Position numbers and translations under genes: made by a program. A stretch of DNA of 64,000 bases from Chryseobacterium sp. (GTDB lineage: Bacteria; Bacteroidota; Bacteroidia; Flavobacteriales; Weeksellaceae), in the NCBI GenBank assembly GCA_031286615.1, contig JAITUA010000020.1, forward strand, positions 372,001 to 436,000, given 5' to 3'. Shown here in pieces: positions 26,195 through 35,508 of the stretch; within the stretch, counting starts at the first letter, position 1, and each line of letters starts with the position of its first letter. The notes under the pieces are model-generated. The model did not search any database and was not told the DNA's origin. It saw nothing but the letters and a program-made list of their open reading frames with translations.

Positions 26195-26965
26195 GTGTTA
26201 AAAACAACAATTAATTTAGAACCTGGAAAAAAAGTATATTTCGCTTCAGATCAGCATTTTGGAGCTCCCACTCCAAGTGAGAGCAAAGTGCGTGAAGAAA
26301 AATTTATACGTTGGATGGATGAAATCAAAGAAGATGCTCAGGTTTTGTTTTTAATGGGTGATCTTTTTGACTTCTGGCATGAATGGAAACATGTAGTTCC
26401 TAAAGGATATATCAGGGTGCTCGGAAAAATTGCAGAACTTAAAGACAGAGGAATTCATATCTATTTCTTTGTCGGAAACCATGATCTGTGGATGAAAGAT
26501 TATCTGGAAGAGGAGATTGGCTGTACTGTTTTTTATCAGAAGCAATATTTTGAAATGGGAGGAAAGCAGTTTTTGCTTGCCCATGGAGACGGCCTGGGAC
26601 CTGGTGATAAAGGATATAAAAGAATGAAAAAATTATTCACAAATCCGGTAGCACAATGGTTCTTCAAATGGCTGCATCCCGATATTGCGATGAAAGTTGC
26701 ATTATACCTTTCCCAAAAAAATAAAATGATTTCAGGAGAAGAAGACAAAGCATTTCTGGGAGAAGATAAAGAGTTTCTGATCATTTATTCCAAAGAAAAG
26801 CTGAAATCTGAGAAGATAGACTACTTCATCTATGGACACAGACATCTGCCAATGGTTCTTGATCTGGGGCAGAATTCAAAATATATCAATCTCGGAGACT
26901 GGATTTCCTATTTTACTTACGGGGTTTTTGAAAAAGATTTTGAACTGAAGACTTTTGAAAAATAA
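26195..26965 (+). CDS. lpxH: UDP-2,3-diacylglucosamine diphosphatase (LpxH-type)
   Basis: 256-aa calcineurin-like phosphoesterase, fourth step of lipid A synthesis. The metal motifs occur in order: SDQHFG, GDLFDFWHEW, GNHDLWM, AHGDGLG and GHRHLP. GTG 26195 is the likely start, placing VYFASDQH near residue 14. Related LpxH2/LpxG proteins share the fold, but the FDFWHEW and GDGLGPGDKGYK segments fit the Bacteroidota LpxH type. Confidence 0.88.
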   Translation: MLKTTINLEPGKKVYFASDQHFGAPTPSESKVREEKFIRWMDEIKEDAQVLFLMGDLFDFWHEWKHVVPKGYIRVLGKIAELKDRGIHIYFFVGNHDLWMKDYLEEEIGCTVFYQKQYFEMGGKQFLLAHGDGLGPGDKGYKRMKKLFTNPVAQWFFKWLHPDIAMKVALYLSQKNKMISGEEDKAFLGEDKEFLIIYSKEKLKSEKIDYFIYGHRHLPMVLDLGQNSKYINLGDWISYFTYGVFEKDFELKTFEK

Positions 26966-27157
26966 AGCAAAAAAATTACCCCTAAAAAGAGGTAACTTTC
27001 GAACGGGCCGAAACCCACTCTTGTTTTTAATCCATATTCCATTCTGGTATGTGCAAGAAGCTTACCAAAATAGGTTTTGTAGATTAAAAAATTATTAAAT
27101 ATCAATATTTTATCTTTATAATTACTTTATACCGAGGTGATAAGGTGCTCAAAGGTT

Positions 27158-28150
27158 ATGGAATTAAAAAATATATTCAATATACAGACTGAACAGGATT
27201 TTCTGAATGCATCATTGAAAACATTCCGTTATCAATATGAAAATGTTGAAATATACAGGAAATTCATTGACTTTCTGAATGTTAATCCTGATGAGGTAGA
27301 TAGCTTGGTGAAAATTCCGTTTTTACCGATCGAAATGTTTAAAAACCACCAGATTCTGGATAAAAATGTAACAACCGATCTGTTTTTTCAGAGCTCAGGA
27401 ACAACGCAGATGAATCTGTCAAAACATTTCATTGCAGATCCGGAACTTTATGAAGAAAGTATTTATAAAAGTTTTGAACAGTTTATCGGGAAGCCGGAAG
27501 ATTTTATTTTTCTGGGACTGCTTCCCAGTTATCTGGAAAAACAGAATTCATCGTTAATCTATATGGTAGATTATCTGATGAAAAAATCTGCCAAACCGGA
27601 AAACGGATATTTCCTTTATAACCATTCTGAACTTTTTGATCTTTTGAATAAACTTCAGGATAAAAAAGTAATTCTTTTCGGAGTTTCCTTTGCTCTTCTT
27701 GATTTTCTTGACTATTGTTATGCCGAACAAAGCAAAGAATCTCAGAATTTTCCTGAGAATTTAATAGTCATTGAAACCGGAGGAATGAAAGGAAGAAAAG
27801 AAGAAATGACTAAAGACGAATTACTGAAAATTTTGCAGGAAGGTCTCAAAACAGATAAAATCTATTCAGAATATTCTATGACGGAACTGCTTTCGCAGGC
27901 TTATTCCCTTGGAAATAATGAATATGAGTGTCCAAACTGGATGAGAATCATGGTCAGGAATGCGGAAGATCCTCTGGCTTATGAAAAAGATGGAAGAACC
28001 GGAGCTATTAATATCATCGATCTTGCCAATACTCATTCCTGTTCATTTATAGCAACACAGGATTTAGGTAAAATTGTAGGCAATAAATTTCAGGTATTGG
28101 GAAGAATAGACCACTCTGATATCAGAGGATGCAGCCTGCTGGTAAGCTAA
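27158..28150 (+). CDS. LuxE-like acyl-protein synthetase/acyltransferase
   Basis: 330-aa protein of the ANL-related LuxE/PaaK family. FFQSSGTTQMNLSKHF resembles the phosphate-binding loop, and VIETGGMKGRKEEM with KIYSEYSMTELLSQAYS matches the LuxE domain. Such proteins activate a carboxylate with ATP and hand it to a thiol. No luxC or luxD is nearby, so bioluminescence is unlikely; in Bacteroidota these genes often accompany surface polysaccharide or flexirubin-type pathways. ATG 27158 was chosen over an upstream in-frame start because MELKNIFNI is a natural N-terminus. Confidence 0.78.
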   Translation: MELKNIFNIQTEQDFLNASLKTFRYQYENVEIYRKFIDFLNVNPDEVDSLVKIPFLPIEMFKNHQILDKNVTTDLFFQSSGTTQMNLSKHFIADPELYEESIYKSFEQFIGKPEDFIFLGLLPSYLEKQNSSLIYMVDYLMKKSAKPENGYFLYNHSELFDLLNKLQDKKVILFGVSFALLDFLDYCYAEQSKESQNFPENLIVIETGGMKGRKEEMTKDELLKILQEGLKTDKIYSEYSMTELLSQAYSLGNNEYECPNWMRIMVRNAEDPLAYEKDGRTGAINIIDLANTHSCSFIATQDLGKIVGNKFQVLGRIDHSDIRGCSLLVS

Positions 28151-28168
28151 GAAGATGAATACAAAATT

Positions 28169-28208
28169 CAATTGTGAATGGTCAATTTGCTTCGCTTGTC
28201 AATTTTTA
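28169..28208 (+). repeat. Dispersed intergenic repeat, copy 2
   Basis: The shared blocks CAATTGTGAAT, GTCAAT and GCTTCGCTTGT match, inverted, the segment at 16605-16646. Non-coding. Confidence 0.55.
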
Positions 28209-28370
28209 TTAGTAAATAATAATTGAATACAATTTACAACTTTTGCTGAGTGAAACGCCTTTGCGAACATATTAAGCAGCTAAAAAATTTTGTGAACATT
28301 GCGTTTTCAATATTTATAATTAGCGGGAGCAGATCATCATCAATACTTTTTACATTTTACAATCATTCCA

Positions 28371-28916
28371 ATGATCAAAATAGAAGAACTCATACACGCC
28401 TACATCCATTCCCATTGCGATTTTGAAAAAGAAATTGTACTGACCAATTATTTTCAGGCCGATTGGGAAGCAGATATTCTGATCATAAATTCAGAAGGGG
28501 AAAGTCATGAAATTGAGATCAAGTTTTCGAAAAGTGATTTTAAAAATGATTTCAAAAAATCATATCTTAATAAAGATACCGGAGAAAAATTTCTGAAACA
28601 TGATAAGATTTCCTGTGGCGATTATATCTGTAATTCTTTTAGTTTCTTGCTCCCGATGGGAATGATCGAGGCTGCTCTTATTCCAGAGCATTGTGGAATC
28701 ATTGAATTTTACCATAATGCAGACACCTGGGAAACCGAATTTTATCTCATCCGCCCGCCCAAAAAACTTCATGAAGACTCTTACTGGAAACTGAATGATA
28801 AAGATTTTTTTATCAGAAAAATGGCTCTCAATCTGCTTCAGCGGAAAATGGAAATCAAAGGGAAACACGAAGAACTGATCTTCAGGAATCCCTTTGATAT
28901 CAAAAAATTGAAATAA
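28371..28916 (+). CDS. Hypothetical protein, possible PD-(D/E)XK-like fold
   Basis: 181 aa, cytoplasmic. EADILIINSEGESHEIEIKF (about 33-52) fits the D...E-x-K core of PD-(D/E)XK nucleases, and the N-terminal helix resembles MmcB/DUF-type DNA-repair nucleases. The rest (LLPMGMIEAALIPEHCGIIE, then FYLIRPPKKLH) is consistent with such a fold. Activity is not established. It stands alone between intergenic regions. Confidence 0.6.
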   Translation: MIKIEELIHAYIHSHCDFEKEIVLTNYFQADWEADILIINSEGESHEIEIKFSKSDFKNDFKKSYLNKDTGEKFLKHDKISCGDYICNSFSFLLPMGMIEAALIPEHCGIIEFYHNADTWETEFYLIRPPKKLHEDSYWKLNDKDFFIRKMALNLLQRKMEIKGKHEELIFRNPFDIKKLK

Positions 28917-29146
28917 AACCAAAAGGTTTCTGATAGACCTATCAGTATAATTTAAACGTAAAGTTTAGTTTACTATTTTTAAAATTTTAAGGAAGCAAAG
29001 ACAGAATCCATTTCATTGATTCTTATTAAGCAGACCTAAAATGTATAGCTTCATCAACGACACAGTCGTTATCAATTTGCTCACTTTAAATAAAGACTTT
29101 GCGTTGTAAGTAATGAAAATATTTTATTTATGGTCAGAAAAATAAA

Positions 29147-29172
29147 AAAATCCTGCCGCCTGACAGGATTTT
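29147..29172 (-). terminator. Terminator of aqpZ (minus strand)
   Basis: AAAATCCTG/CAGGATTTT stem with an 8-nt loop. The A-run on the left gives the T-tail for minus-strand transcription. Confidence 0.75.
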
Positions 29173-29196
29173 ATCATTGAATATTATTTTAAAAAA

Positions 29197-29916
29197 TTAA
29201 TCTGCAATTTCTGCAGTGTCTCTCTGAAGTAAGAACTTGTAGATCAATCCACCTACAACTCCTCCTAAAATAGGTGCTACCCAGAACAGCCAAAGCTGTG
29301 ACATGGCAATCCCTCCCATGAAGACAGCCTGTGAAAGTGATCTTGCAGGGTTTACAGAAGTATTCGTAATAGGAATAGAAATCAGGTGAATCAAAGTAAG
29401 CGCAAGACCGATAGCAAGACCGGCAAATTTACCGTTGGCCCATTTATCTGTAGCTCCCATGATCACAATAAGGAAAAAGGCTGTTAATAAAAACTCAGCC
29501 AGAAACGCTGCTCCCATGCTGAAAGCTTTTCCGTTATAAACGGCCTCTCCGTAAAAGTTCGTGGCAAAATCTCCGGGTTTTGAAAATTCTACCGCTCCCG
29601 CACCGTTTAGGATTGTATACAGACACCCTGCTGCTACAATGGCTCCCAGACACTGGGCCACGATATAAGGAACAAGATCTTTGGCAGGAAATCTTCCCCC
29701 TGCTAAAAGTCCAAAAGAAACTGCCGGATTAAAGTGTCCTCCTGAAATGTGGCCTACAGCATAAGCCATTGTAAGAACAGTAAGACCAAAGGCCAAAGCA
29801 ACTCCTAAAAGTCCGATGCCAATGTCGGGAACACCAGCTGCGAAAACAGCGCTTCCACACCCTCCGAAAACAAGCCAAAATGTGCCGAAAAATTCAGCGA
29901 AAAGTTTTTTTATCAT
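29197..29916 (-). CDS. aqpZ: Aquaporin Z
   Basis: 239-aa water channel. There are two half-helices with NPA motifs, [12 protein letters not shown] (about 60-71) and [12 protein letters not shown] (about 186-197), six membrane segments, and Arg directly after the second NPA as in water-selective channels. Normal length. It is transcribed alone, leftward. Confidence 0.95.
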   Translation of the reverse strand: MIKKLFAEFFGTFWLVFGGCGSAVFAAGVPDIGIGLLGVALAFGLTVLTMAYAVGHISGGHFNPAVSFGLLAGGRFPAKDLVPYIVAQCLGAIVAAGCLYTILNGAGAVEFSKPGDFATNFYGEAVYNGKAFSMGAAFLAEFLLTAFFLIVIMGATDKWANGKFAGLAIGLALTLIHLISIPITNTSVNPARSLSQAVFMGGIAMSQLWLFWVAPILGGVVGGLIYKFLLQRDTAEIAD

Positions 29917-30131
29917 GTTGTTTATTGTTTATGTATCTCAAATGTAAAATTTAAATCTTAAAATAAAAAGTTAAAACTGAAAAAAAAAATCGAAAAAGAG
30001 TGAACAAAAATTACAAAATCAATAATTTGGTGTAAAGTTTGTTTGGGATTTATTTATAGAGTAATATAGTCGGCTTTGAAAGATATAACATAAATGTTTT
30101 ATCTTTCATTTGGAATTTAAAAGGATGGTGA

Positions 30132-30752
30132 ATGAAAAAGTTTTTTTGTGTGGTCTTTGTACCCTTTATTTATAGTTTACATTATTCGCAGGCAGCAAAA
30201 AAAGCTTTTCCCTGCTATGACCTTACTACTGTATTAAAGGTTGAACCTACACCGCTTTACAAACCCCACCTTGATGCTTCAAAGAGTTTTGGAATACAGC
30301 TTCTGAAAGACTCCAAAACAGTACAAAAGTATATTAACAAAGGTAAATTCCACAAAATAAAAAAATCCGGCAAAGGATATCAGGTTCAGAGACTTGATTA
30401 CAGCAGAGCTTATATGGTATCCAAGGCTAAGACTACCCTTGAGAAAATAGCTTCCAAATTCAGTAAAGATACAAAAGGCGGCACCTTTACCGTTTCATCC
30501 ATTACCCGTACTCTTGAAGACCAGTGCAGGCTGAGAAGAGTAAATTCTAATGCCTCACTAGGGATTAGTTCACACAATTATGGCAACTCTTTTGACATTT
30601 CTTATGTAAGATTCAACAACGTTCTGAAGTACAATCCGAAAATGGAAATAGCACTGGAGAAAGTTTTAAAGTACTATCAGAATACCGGTAGAATATATTA
30701 CATTAAAGAAAGGCAACAAAGCTGTTATCATATTACAGTGAAAAATTATTAA
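30132..30752 (+). CDS. DUF5715 family secreted protein, peptidase M15-like
   Basis: 206 aa with a signal peptide (about 1-19). VSSITRTLEDQCRLRRVN, SSHNYGNSFDISYVRF and a terminal CYHITVKN follow the His/Asp/His pattern of the D-Ala-D-Ala carboxypeptidase (M15)-like DUF5715 group. It probably acts on the cell wall in the periplasm; that activity is inferred. Start ATG 30132. Confidence 0.75.
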   Translation: MKKFFCVVFVPFIYSLHYSQAAKKAFPCYDLTTVLKVEPTPLYKPHLDASKSFGIQLLKDSKTVQKYINKGKFHKIKKSGKGYQVQRLDYSRAYMVSKAKTTLEKIASKFSKDTKGGTFTVSSITRTLEDQCRLRRVNSNASLGISSHNYGNSFDISYVRFNNVLKYNPKMEIALEKVLKYYQNTGRIYYIKERQQSCYHITVKNY

Positions 30753-30815
30753 TTAAAATCTTACTTGCGTAGCATGTTTAGTTTATATATTTTTATAGGA
30801 CTAAAAACTATGCTT

Positions 30816-31595
30816 ATGTCAACATTAAACATTGTAGACTATATGCTGCCTGTAGAAGAATGTAGAGCAGCATCAAACGAATGGAAAGCGTATTTCTCTG
30901 ACTTTTCCAAAATTCAAAAGCTGATTCCTACCAACTATGTTTTTAATATTTCCAGTGAGCACCTTGAGTGGATGAAGGGCTTTAAGGATTATAAAGACTT
31001 TTGCGCAGCAGTAGGAGTTTATAGAGATCGTATGATTCTTATTTTTTATCCTATGAATAATGAAGGGGTAAAAATAGACGTTAAAGAATATCCTTACAGC
31101 TTCCTTACAGAACTTGATAAAGACCTGAGACTACAGGAAGTTCAGGAATACACTGTTATTAGAAACGCTGTTCTTTCTAAAAATCTTGAAAGCACAGAGA
31201 AGAATGCTAATATGGGATTCCCCATTTCCAATACACCAATTCTTGAGCAGGATATAGCTGTATCAGCTATTGAACGTTGGAGAAACGAAGGCATGGAATG
31301 GTTTTATAAAGAATGCAGAGAAAATGAAGGCATTGGAATTTTCAGAAAATTCTATGTTCCTACCGCAGACCTTTGCCTTGAGGATGATGGTTTGCTGGGT
31401 ATTACCTGTTCTTTTGGCCTTAGATACAATGATATCTATGGAAAAATGCTGGTAACTCTTATCTTTATTTCTTCCCGGGCAAATCTTAGAAATTCAGAAC
31501 TGGGTGCAGAGACTGTTTCCAATACATATGACTGGGCAAAACCATGTCCTCCTATCTGCCGTATTCCGGATGTAGATGTAGGAAGTGGATTTTAA
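30816..31595 (+). CDS. Hypothetical protein
   Basis: About 259 aa, not recognised. No signal peptide; mixed alpha/beta composition with a notable C-terminus, WAKPCPPICRIPDVDVGSGF. The in-frame start at 30765 would add a hydrophobic 17-residue leader; ATG 30816 (MSTLNIVDYMLPVEEC) looks better. It lies between the DUF5715 gene and a membrane protein/two-component set in the same direction, so it may belong to that unit. Confidence 0.65.
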   Translation: MSTLNIVDYMLPVEECRAASNEWKAYFSDFSKIQKLIPTNYVFNISSEHLEWMKGFKDYKDFCAAVGVYRDRMILIFYPMNNEGVKIDVKEYPYSFLTELDKDLRLQEVQEYTVIRNAVLSKNLESTEKNANMGFPISNTPILEQDIAVSAIERWRNEGMEWFYKECRENEGIGIFRKFYVPTADLCLEDDGLLGITCSFGLRYNDIYGKMLVTLIFISSRANLRNSELGAETVSNTYDWAKPCPPICRIPDVDVGSGF

Positions 31596-31612
31596 AAACG
31601 ATAAACTGAGGA

Positions 31613-32242
31613 ATGGCTGAACTTTATAAAGCAATTTTATTCCTGAACTATGCACTGCTTCTATCTGTTATACTGCTGGGAGCAGCAAAATACCGCATAT
31701 TAAACCAAAAAGAAAAGCAGTATTTTTATTGTATTGCTTTTCTTTTTTTTATTGAACTGCTGAATCTGGCTCTGCCGTATATTTTCAGACTCAATGATAC
31801 ATCATTTCTTTATCCCTTTTATATCGCAGGAGAGTTTTTTTTGCTGACAGGTTTATTTATCAGAAAACTGGATTGGCCAAAATATGCTCTGGGTCTTGCA
31901 GGCGTACTGGCGGAAGGTTTTATGATTTCAAAATATGGGTTTGATTATCCGTCCAATGCGGATATTGCAAAAGTGGTTTCCAATATTGTTATCATCTGCC
32001 TTTCCGGGTTTACCCTGATCCGTGAGATTAAAAACACCTCTGTACAGAATCAGAATCGTTTTATTCTGGTAGATGCCAGTATTTTTTTCTACTATTCTGT
32101 TTCTGTATTTATTTTTATCATCCAGCATCAGATTGCAGAACTGTCGGAAAACGATTATTATATTATTCTCAGTGCCAATAATATTCTTTCGAGTATTTTG
32201 TACTGTTCATTTTTATATACTTTTATCAGATTAAAGAAGTAA
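31613..32242 (+). CDS. Multi-pass membrane protein upstream of histidine kinase
   Basis: 209 aa with about seven hydrophobic segments, starting with FLNYALLLSVILLGAAKY, and no catalytic motif. Its end overlaps the probable beginning of the histidine kinase frame, so translation is coupled. It is likely the sensory or partner module of the two-component system. The family is unknown to me. Confidence 0.7.
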   Translation: MAELYKAILFLNYALLLSVILLGAAKYRILNQKEKQYFYCIAFLFFIELLNLALPYIFRLNDTSFLYPFYIAGEFFLLTGLFIRKLDWPKYALGLAGVLAEGFMISKYGFDYPSNADIAKVVSNIVIICLSGFTLIREIKNTSVQNQNRFILVDASIFFYYSVSVFIFIIQHQIAELSENDYYIILSANNILSSILYCSFLYTFIRLKK

Positions 32243-33024
32243 CTTTAAATATCAATCTGCTGATCCTTATAATTGTTACCATAACAGTTATAGTATCTTT
32301 TATTCTGCTAGCCTACAGAGCTTTTATAATCAGAATTATCAAAGAGAAAAACGTACAGCATGAAGCTGAAGTTCTTCATCAGAAAAAATTAGTGCTGGAA
32401 AACATCAAAGCTCAGGAAGAAGAAAGAAAGAGAATTGCAGTGATGATTCATGATGATATCGGGAACCGCCTTAATATTCTTTCTTTATGGTTGAATAACC
32501 TTGATACCCAGGGTGATGAGCTGATTAAAAAAAATATCTACGGCCAGATGTCTTCCCTGATTGATGCCGCCAGAAGTATTTCCCATTCATTGTACCCTGT
32601 AAATCTGGAATCGGTAGGATTGGTTTTATACGTTGAAGAATTAATAGCCAACCTTTCCCATAAAATTAATATTTCCCTGCAGGTAATGCCGGGATATGAA
32701 AAGAAAGATCTTTTCGTAGAAGTTCAGCTGTACCGGATTATTCAAGAATTTACTACCAATGTAATCAAGCATTCAGAGGCAACTGACCTTTGGATCTATA
32801 TTAAAGATTATCCCGAAAATATGGCTGTCATTATTTCTGATAACGGACAGGGTTTTGAATATGAAGAAGTAAAAAAAGGAATGGGAATAAAAAACATAGA
32901 ATCCCGTATCAAATCTATGAACGCAATACACAAATGGAAAAAAACTTTTTCGAATAAAGGAAGTCGTTTAATCATAAAAATTCCAAAATATCATGAGTTC
33001 CCAAATCAAACTAGCACTGATTGA
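32230..33024 (+). CDS. Histidine kinase (HisKA_3/HATPase_c), non-canonical start
   Basis: Membrane-bound sensor kinase. One N-terminal transmembrane helix (INLLILIIVTITVIVSFILL) is followed by a coiled coil, the HisKA_3 H-box ERKRIAVMIHDDIGNRLNIL, the N-box in IIQEFTTNVIKHSE, and G-boxes DNGQGF and GMGIKNI. The frame has no ATG, GTG or TTG before GTG 32392, yet it codes clearly for the membrane helix from about 32250. An ATT at 32230, overlapping the stop of the previous gene, is the best start. If GTG 32392 were used, the kinase would be soluble. It overlaps the response regulator by 32 nt. Confidence 0.82.
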   Translation: MKEVTLNINLLILIIVTITVIVSFILLAYRAFIIRIIKEKNVQHEAEVLHQKKLVLENIKAQEEERKRIAVMIHDDIGNRLNILSLWLNNLDTQGDELIKKNIYGQMSSLIDAARSISHSLYPVNLESVGLVLYVEELIANLSHKINISLQVMPGYEKKDLFVEVQLYRIIQEFTTNVIKHSEATDLWIYIKDYPENMAVIISDNGQGFEYEEVKKGMGIKNIESRIKSMNAIHKWKKTFSNKGSRLIIKIPKYHEFPNQTSTD

Positions 33025-33670
33025 TGATGAACAGCTGATCCTCGAAGGGGTAAAAATGTTGCTGTCCAATGAAAAAAATATATCGGTATGCCTTACCGCA
33101 GATAACGGCCCCGATTTTATAGATGACCTCGGAAAACTTTCAAAAAATGAATTTCCTGATATTGCCCTTGTAGATGTTCAGATGAAACCGATGAACGGTT
33201 TTGAGCTGGTAGAAATCCTGAAAGAAAAATATCCCGATCTCAAAATTATTATCCTTTCATCCCATTATAAAACCTCTATTCTAGGATATATGGTCAAGTT
33301 GGGAGTGTCAGCATTTCTTCCCAAAAACTCAAATAAAAAAACATTTATTGATGCCATTACGATGGTAGATAAAAATGGAGTTTTCTTTACAGCAGAAGAC
33401 CATCAGATGCTGTTTACCTACATGAATGGTTCTGCAAAGAAAAATTCTCTTTTTGAAATAGAAGATGAACTTTCCGAAAGAGAAAAAGACGTGGTAAAAC
33501 TCATCTGCCAGGAATTTACCAATAACGAGATAGGTGAAAAACTCTTTATCAGCCCCAGAACCGTAGAAAGCCACAGGCAGCGTATTTTGGAGAAAATAGG
33601 AGCTAAAAATACTGTGGGAATAGTGATTTATGCTATTATTAACAATATTTATTCCCTTGAAAAAATGTAA
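32993..33670 (+). CDS. LuxR/NarL-type response regulator
   Basis: 225 aa. In the receiver domain, acidic residues LIDDEQ, phospho-acceptor Asp in ALVDVQMKPMNG and Lys in FLPKNS are all present (1-about 125). A LuxR HTH occupies about 158-215 (LSEREKDVVKLICQEFTNNE, then SPRTVESHRQRILEKIGAKN). It is the output partner of the overlapping histidine kinase, and a terminator follows closely. Confidence 0.93.
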   Translation: MSSQIKLALIDDEQLILEGVKMLLSNEKNISVCLTADNGPDFIDDLGKLSKNEFPDIALVDVQMKPMNGFELVEILKEKYPDLKIIILSSHYKTSILGYMVKLGVSAFLPKNSNKKTFIDAITMVDKNGVFFTAEDHQMLFTYMNGSAKKNSLFEIEDELSEREKDVVKLICQEFTNNEIGEKLFISPRTVESHRQRILEKIGAKNTVGIVIYAIINNIYSLEKM

Positions 33671-33674
33671 TCTG

Positions 33675-33699
33675 ATTCCGTAGAAATACGGAATTTTTT
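33675..33699 (+). terminator. Terminator after response regulator
   Basis: ATTCCGTA/TACGGAAT stem with GAAA loop and T run. Confidence 0.85.
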
Positions 33700-33821
33700 A
33701 TTTGGTACTTTTCACTCTACCTAGCCTTGTTTTTCTTCTGTTATTTTGAAATGTCTCTTTCAGGGATTTTATTTGAAAAAAACACAAACAGGATCTGTAA
33801 TAAAAAAATTAAAGTAAAAAC

Positions 33822-35174
33822 ATGAATGGCAGTAGAGTGATTTCCGTCGGGATTTTCTTTGACGGTACAGGAAATAATGGAGTAAATATTCTTTCATCGG
33901 ATAAACCGCTGAGCAACAATGAAAGTTATTATGGTACATTCACCAATATCTATAAATTATACAGTTTATTTATTGGAGATGAAAAAATATATATCGAAGG
34001 AATTGGAACCGTAACGGGCAGTGAAGACAATAATTTTGCTATGGCAACATGTGCAAACCCACCTTATGACAACGGATATTCTTCTGATGATAAACTTCAG
34101 AAAGCCGGGGATTTTGTGCAGCAGATAATCCATGATCAGGCAAAAGAATACCATTTTTATATCTATGGGTTCGGGAGAGGAGGAATGCTTGCAAGGACTT
34201 TCTGTAACCAGCTTTTAACTCATTATTCTCTGGGAAATTGCAGAATAAAATTTTTAGGAGCTTTTGATACGGTAGAATCCAAACCTTTTAATACTTATAA
34301 TCTGAATATCCCTGCTCAGGTAGAGAATGCATTACATATCTGCGCAGTAAATGAGAGCCGTTTTTTCTTTCCGCTTACCGGTTTTTTTGAAAACTCAAAA
34401 ATAATGGAAGATCAGAAATCGGAGAATGCATCTTCCGTTTGGAAAGAAATTTTTGTACCTGGTGATCATGCGGATATCGGAGGAGGATATCTGGAAGGGC
34501 CGCAGTCTGTTTATATTTCTACAGACTTTATTAATAGTGATGATCTGCATCATTATGTTTCAGATATAAGGAATGAAAAAACCAATGCTGAAGGTATTAA
34601 AATCTGGAATGCTCTGCTTTCCGGATATGAAGTGGAGACGGCAAATGGTCTTTCACAGGCATATGTATGCCGGGATAAAGTATACAATGACCTTTCAAAA
34701 GTATATGGGAAACTGATGCTGGAAGAAACCAATGCTAAAGTATCAGTTTTCAGTACAGAAAACGATGCATATTTTGGAATAGATTATAATAAACATCCTT
34801 TTCTCAGTCGGTTTTACATCAAAATAAAAGAATATGTAAAGGATCTTTCTGCTAATAAAAAACCAATCTATGATTTCGGGAAATTTGCAGACTACACTCA
34901 TATTTCAGCAAATTTTGGACTTTATAGCAATAGTTTTCTGAAAAGGTCCCAGCGGGAAATTAATATTGAACTGATTAATAATGGATTAAATGTTTCCAGC
35001 AGTACTTCTGTTGACCAAACCAGCCAGACACGGCTTTCTGCTGAGCTTCATTTGCCTGAAGACAGTTTTGTTGCAGATTTTCTGTACGGAACCAGTGTTC
35101 CCAATAATGATGTCTGGGATCGTTCTATTTTAAAAACACCGGCAGTCATTACATTAAATGGAATTAAGAATTAG
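33822..35174 (+). CDS. DUF2235 (Tle1-like) protein lacking the nucleophile serine
   Basis: 450 aa. The DUF2235 hydrolase pattern is visible: VGIFFDGTGNN, the elbow YGFGRGGMLART (about 114-125), LGAFDTVESK and VPGDHADIGGGY. In active members the elbow is GFSRGA; here the Ser is Gly, so a normal Ser-dependent phospholipase mechanism is unlikely. The Asp and His regions remain. The C-terminal third is less conserved. No type VI secretion genes or immunity gene are adjacent. It may be a pseudoenzyme, a structural effector or a scaffold. Confidence 0.78.
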   Translation: MNGSRVISVGIFFDGTGNNGVNILSSDKPLSNNESYYGTFTNIYKLYSLFIGDEKIYIEGIGTVTGSEDNNFAMATCANPPYDNGYSSDDKLQKAGDFVQQIIHDQAKEYHFYIYGFGRGGMLARTFCNQLLTHYSLGNCRIKFLGAFDTVESKPFNTYNLNIPAQVENALHICAVNESRFFFPLTGFFENSKIMEDQKSENASSVWKEIFVPGDHADIGGGYLEGPQSVYISTDFINSDDLHHYVSDIRNEKTNAEGIKIWNALLSGYEVETANGLSQAYVCRDKVYNDLSKVYGKLMLEETNAKVSVFSTENDAYFGIDYNKHPFLSRFYIKIKEYVKDLSANKKPIYDFGKFADYTHISANFGLYSNSFLKRSQREINIELINNGLNVSSSTSVDQTSQTRLSAELHLPEDSFVADFLYGTSVPNNDVWDRSILKTPAVITLNGIKN

Positions 35175-35206
35175 TGCCTACACTTCTCAGTTTTAAATTT
35201 AGGTTA

Positions 35207-35236
35207 GGGGACATCTGATGGTGTCTCCTTTTTTTT
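35207..35236 (+). terminator. Terminator after DUF2235 gene
   Basis: GGGGACA/TGTCTCC stem (one G-T pair), 8-nt loop, T9 tail. The rest of 35237-35508 is very AT-rich with no gene visible. Confidence 0.8.
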
Positions 35237-35508
35237 CGGTTTAATGTTTTCTTCACATCCGGATAAAACCAAAATTATCACAATGTAGCTACTGTAAATC
35301 AACAACTATAAAAATAATTTATTCTATAAAAAATTCAATATTATTCTAAATATTTCATTTGAATATAAAATATGAAAATATAATTATATGTTTATGTTTT
35401 AATTATGTAATTTGCATTAAATGAACTGATTAACATAATAATATTTTTCTCATTTGATTGATTTATGTTCTTATATTGGCTATTCAATTTTATAAATTTA
35501 TTACAATC

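Noticed and set aside
27158-28150. Bioluminescence operon
   Set aside because: Only a LuxE-like protein is present; no luciferase or reductase genes are nearby.
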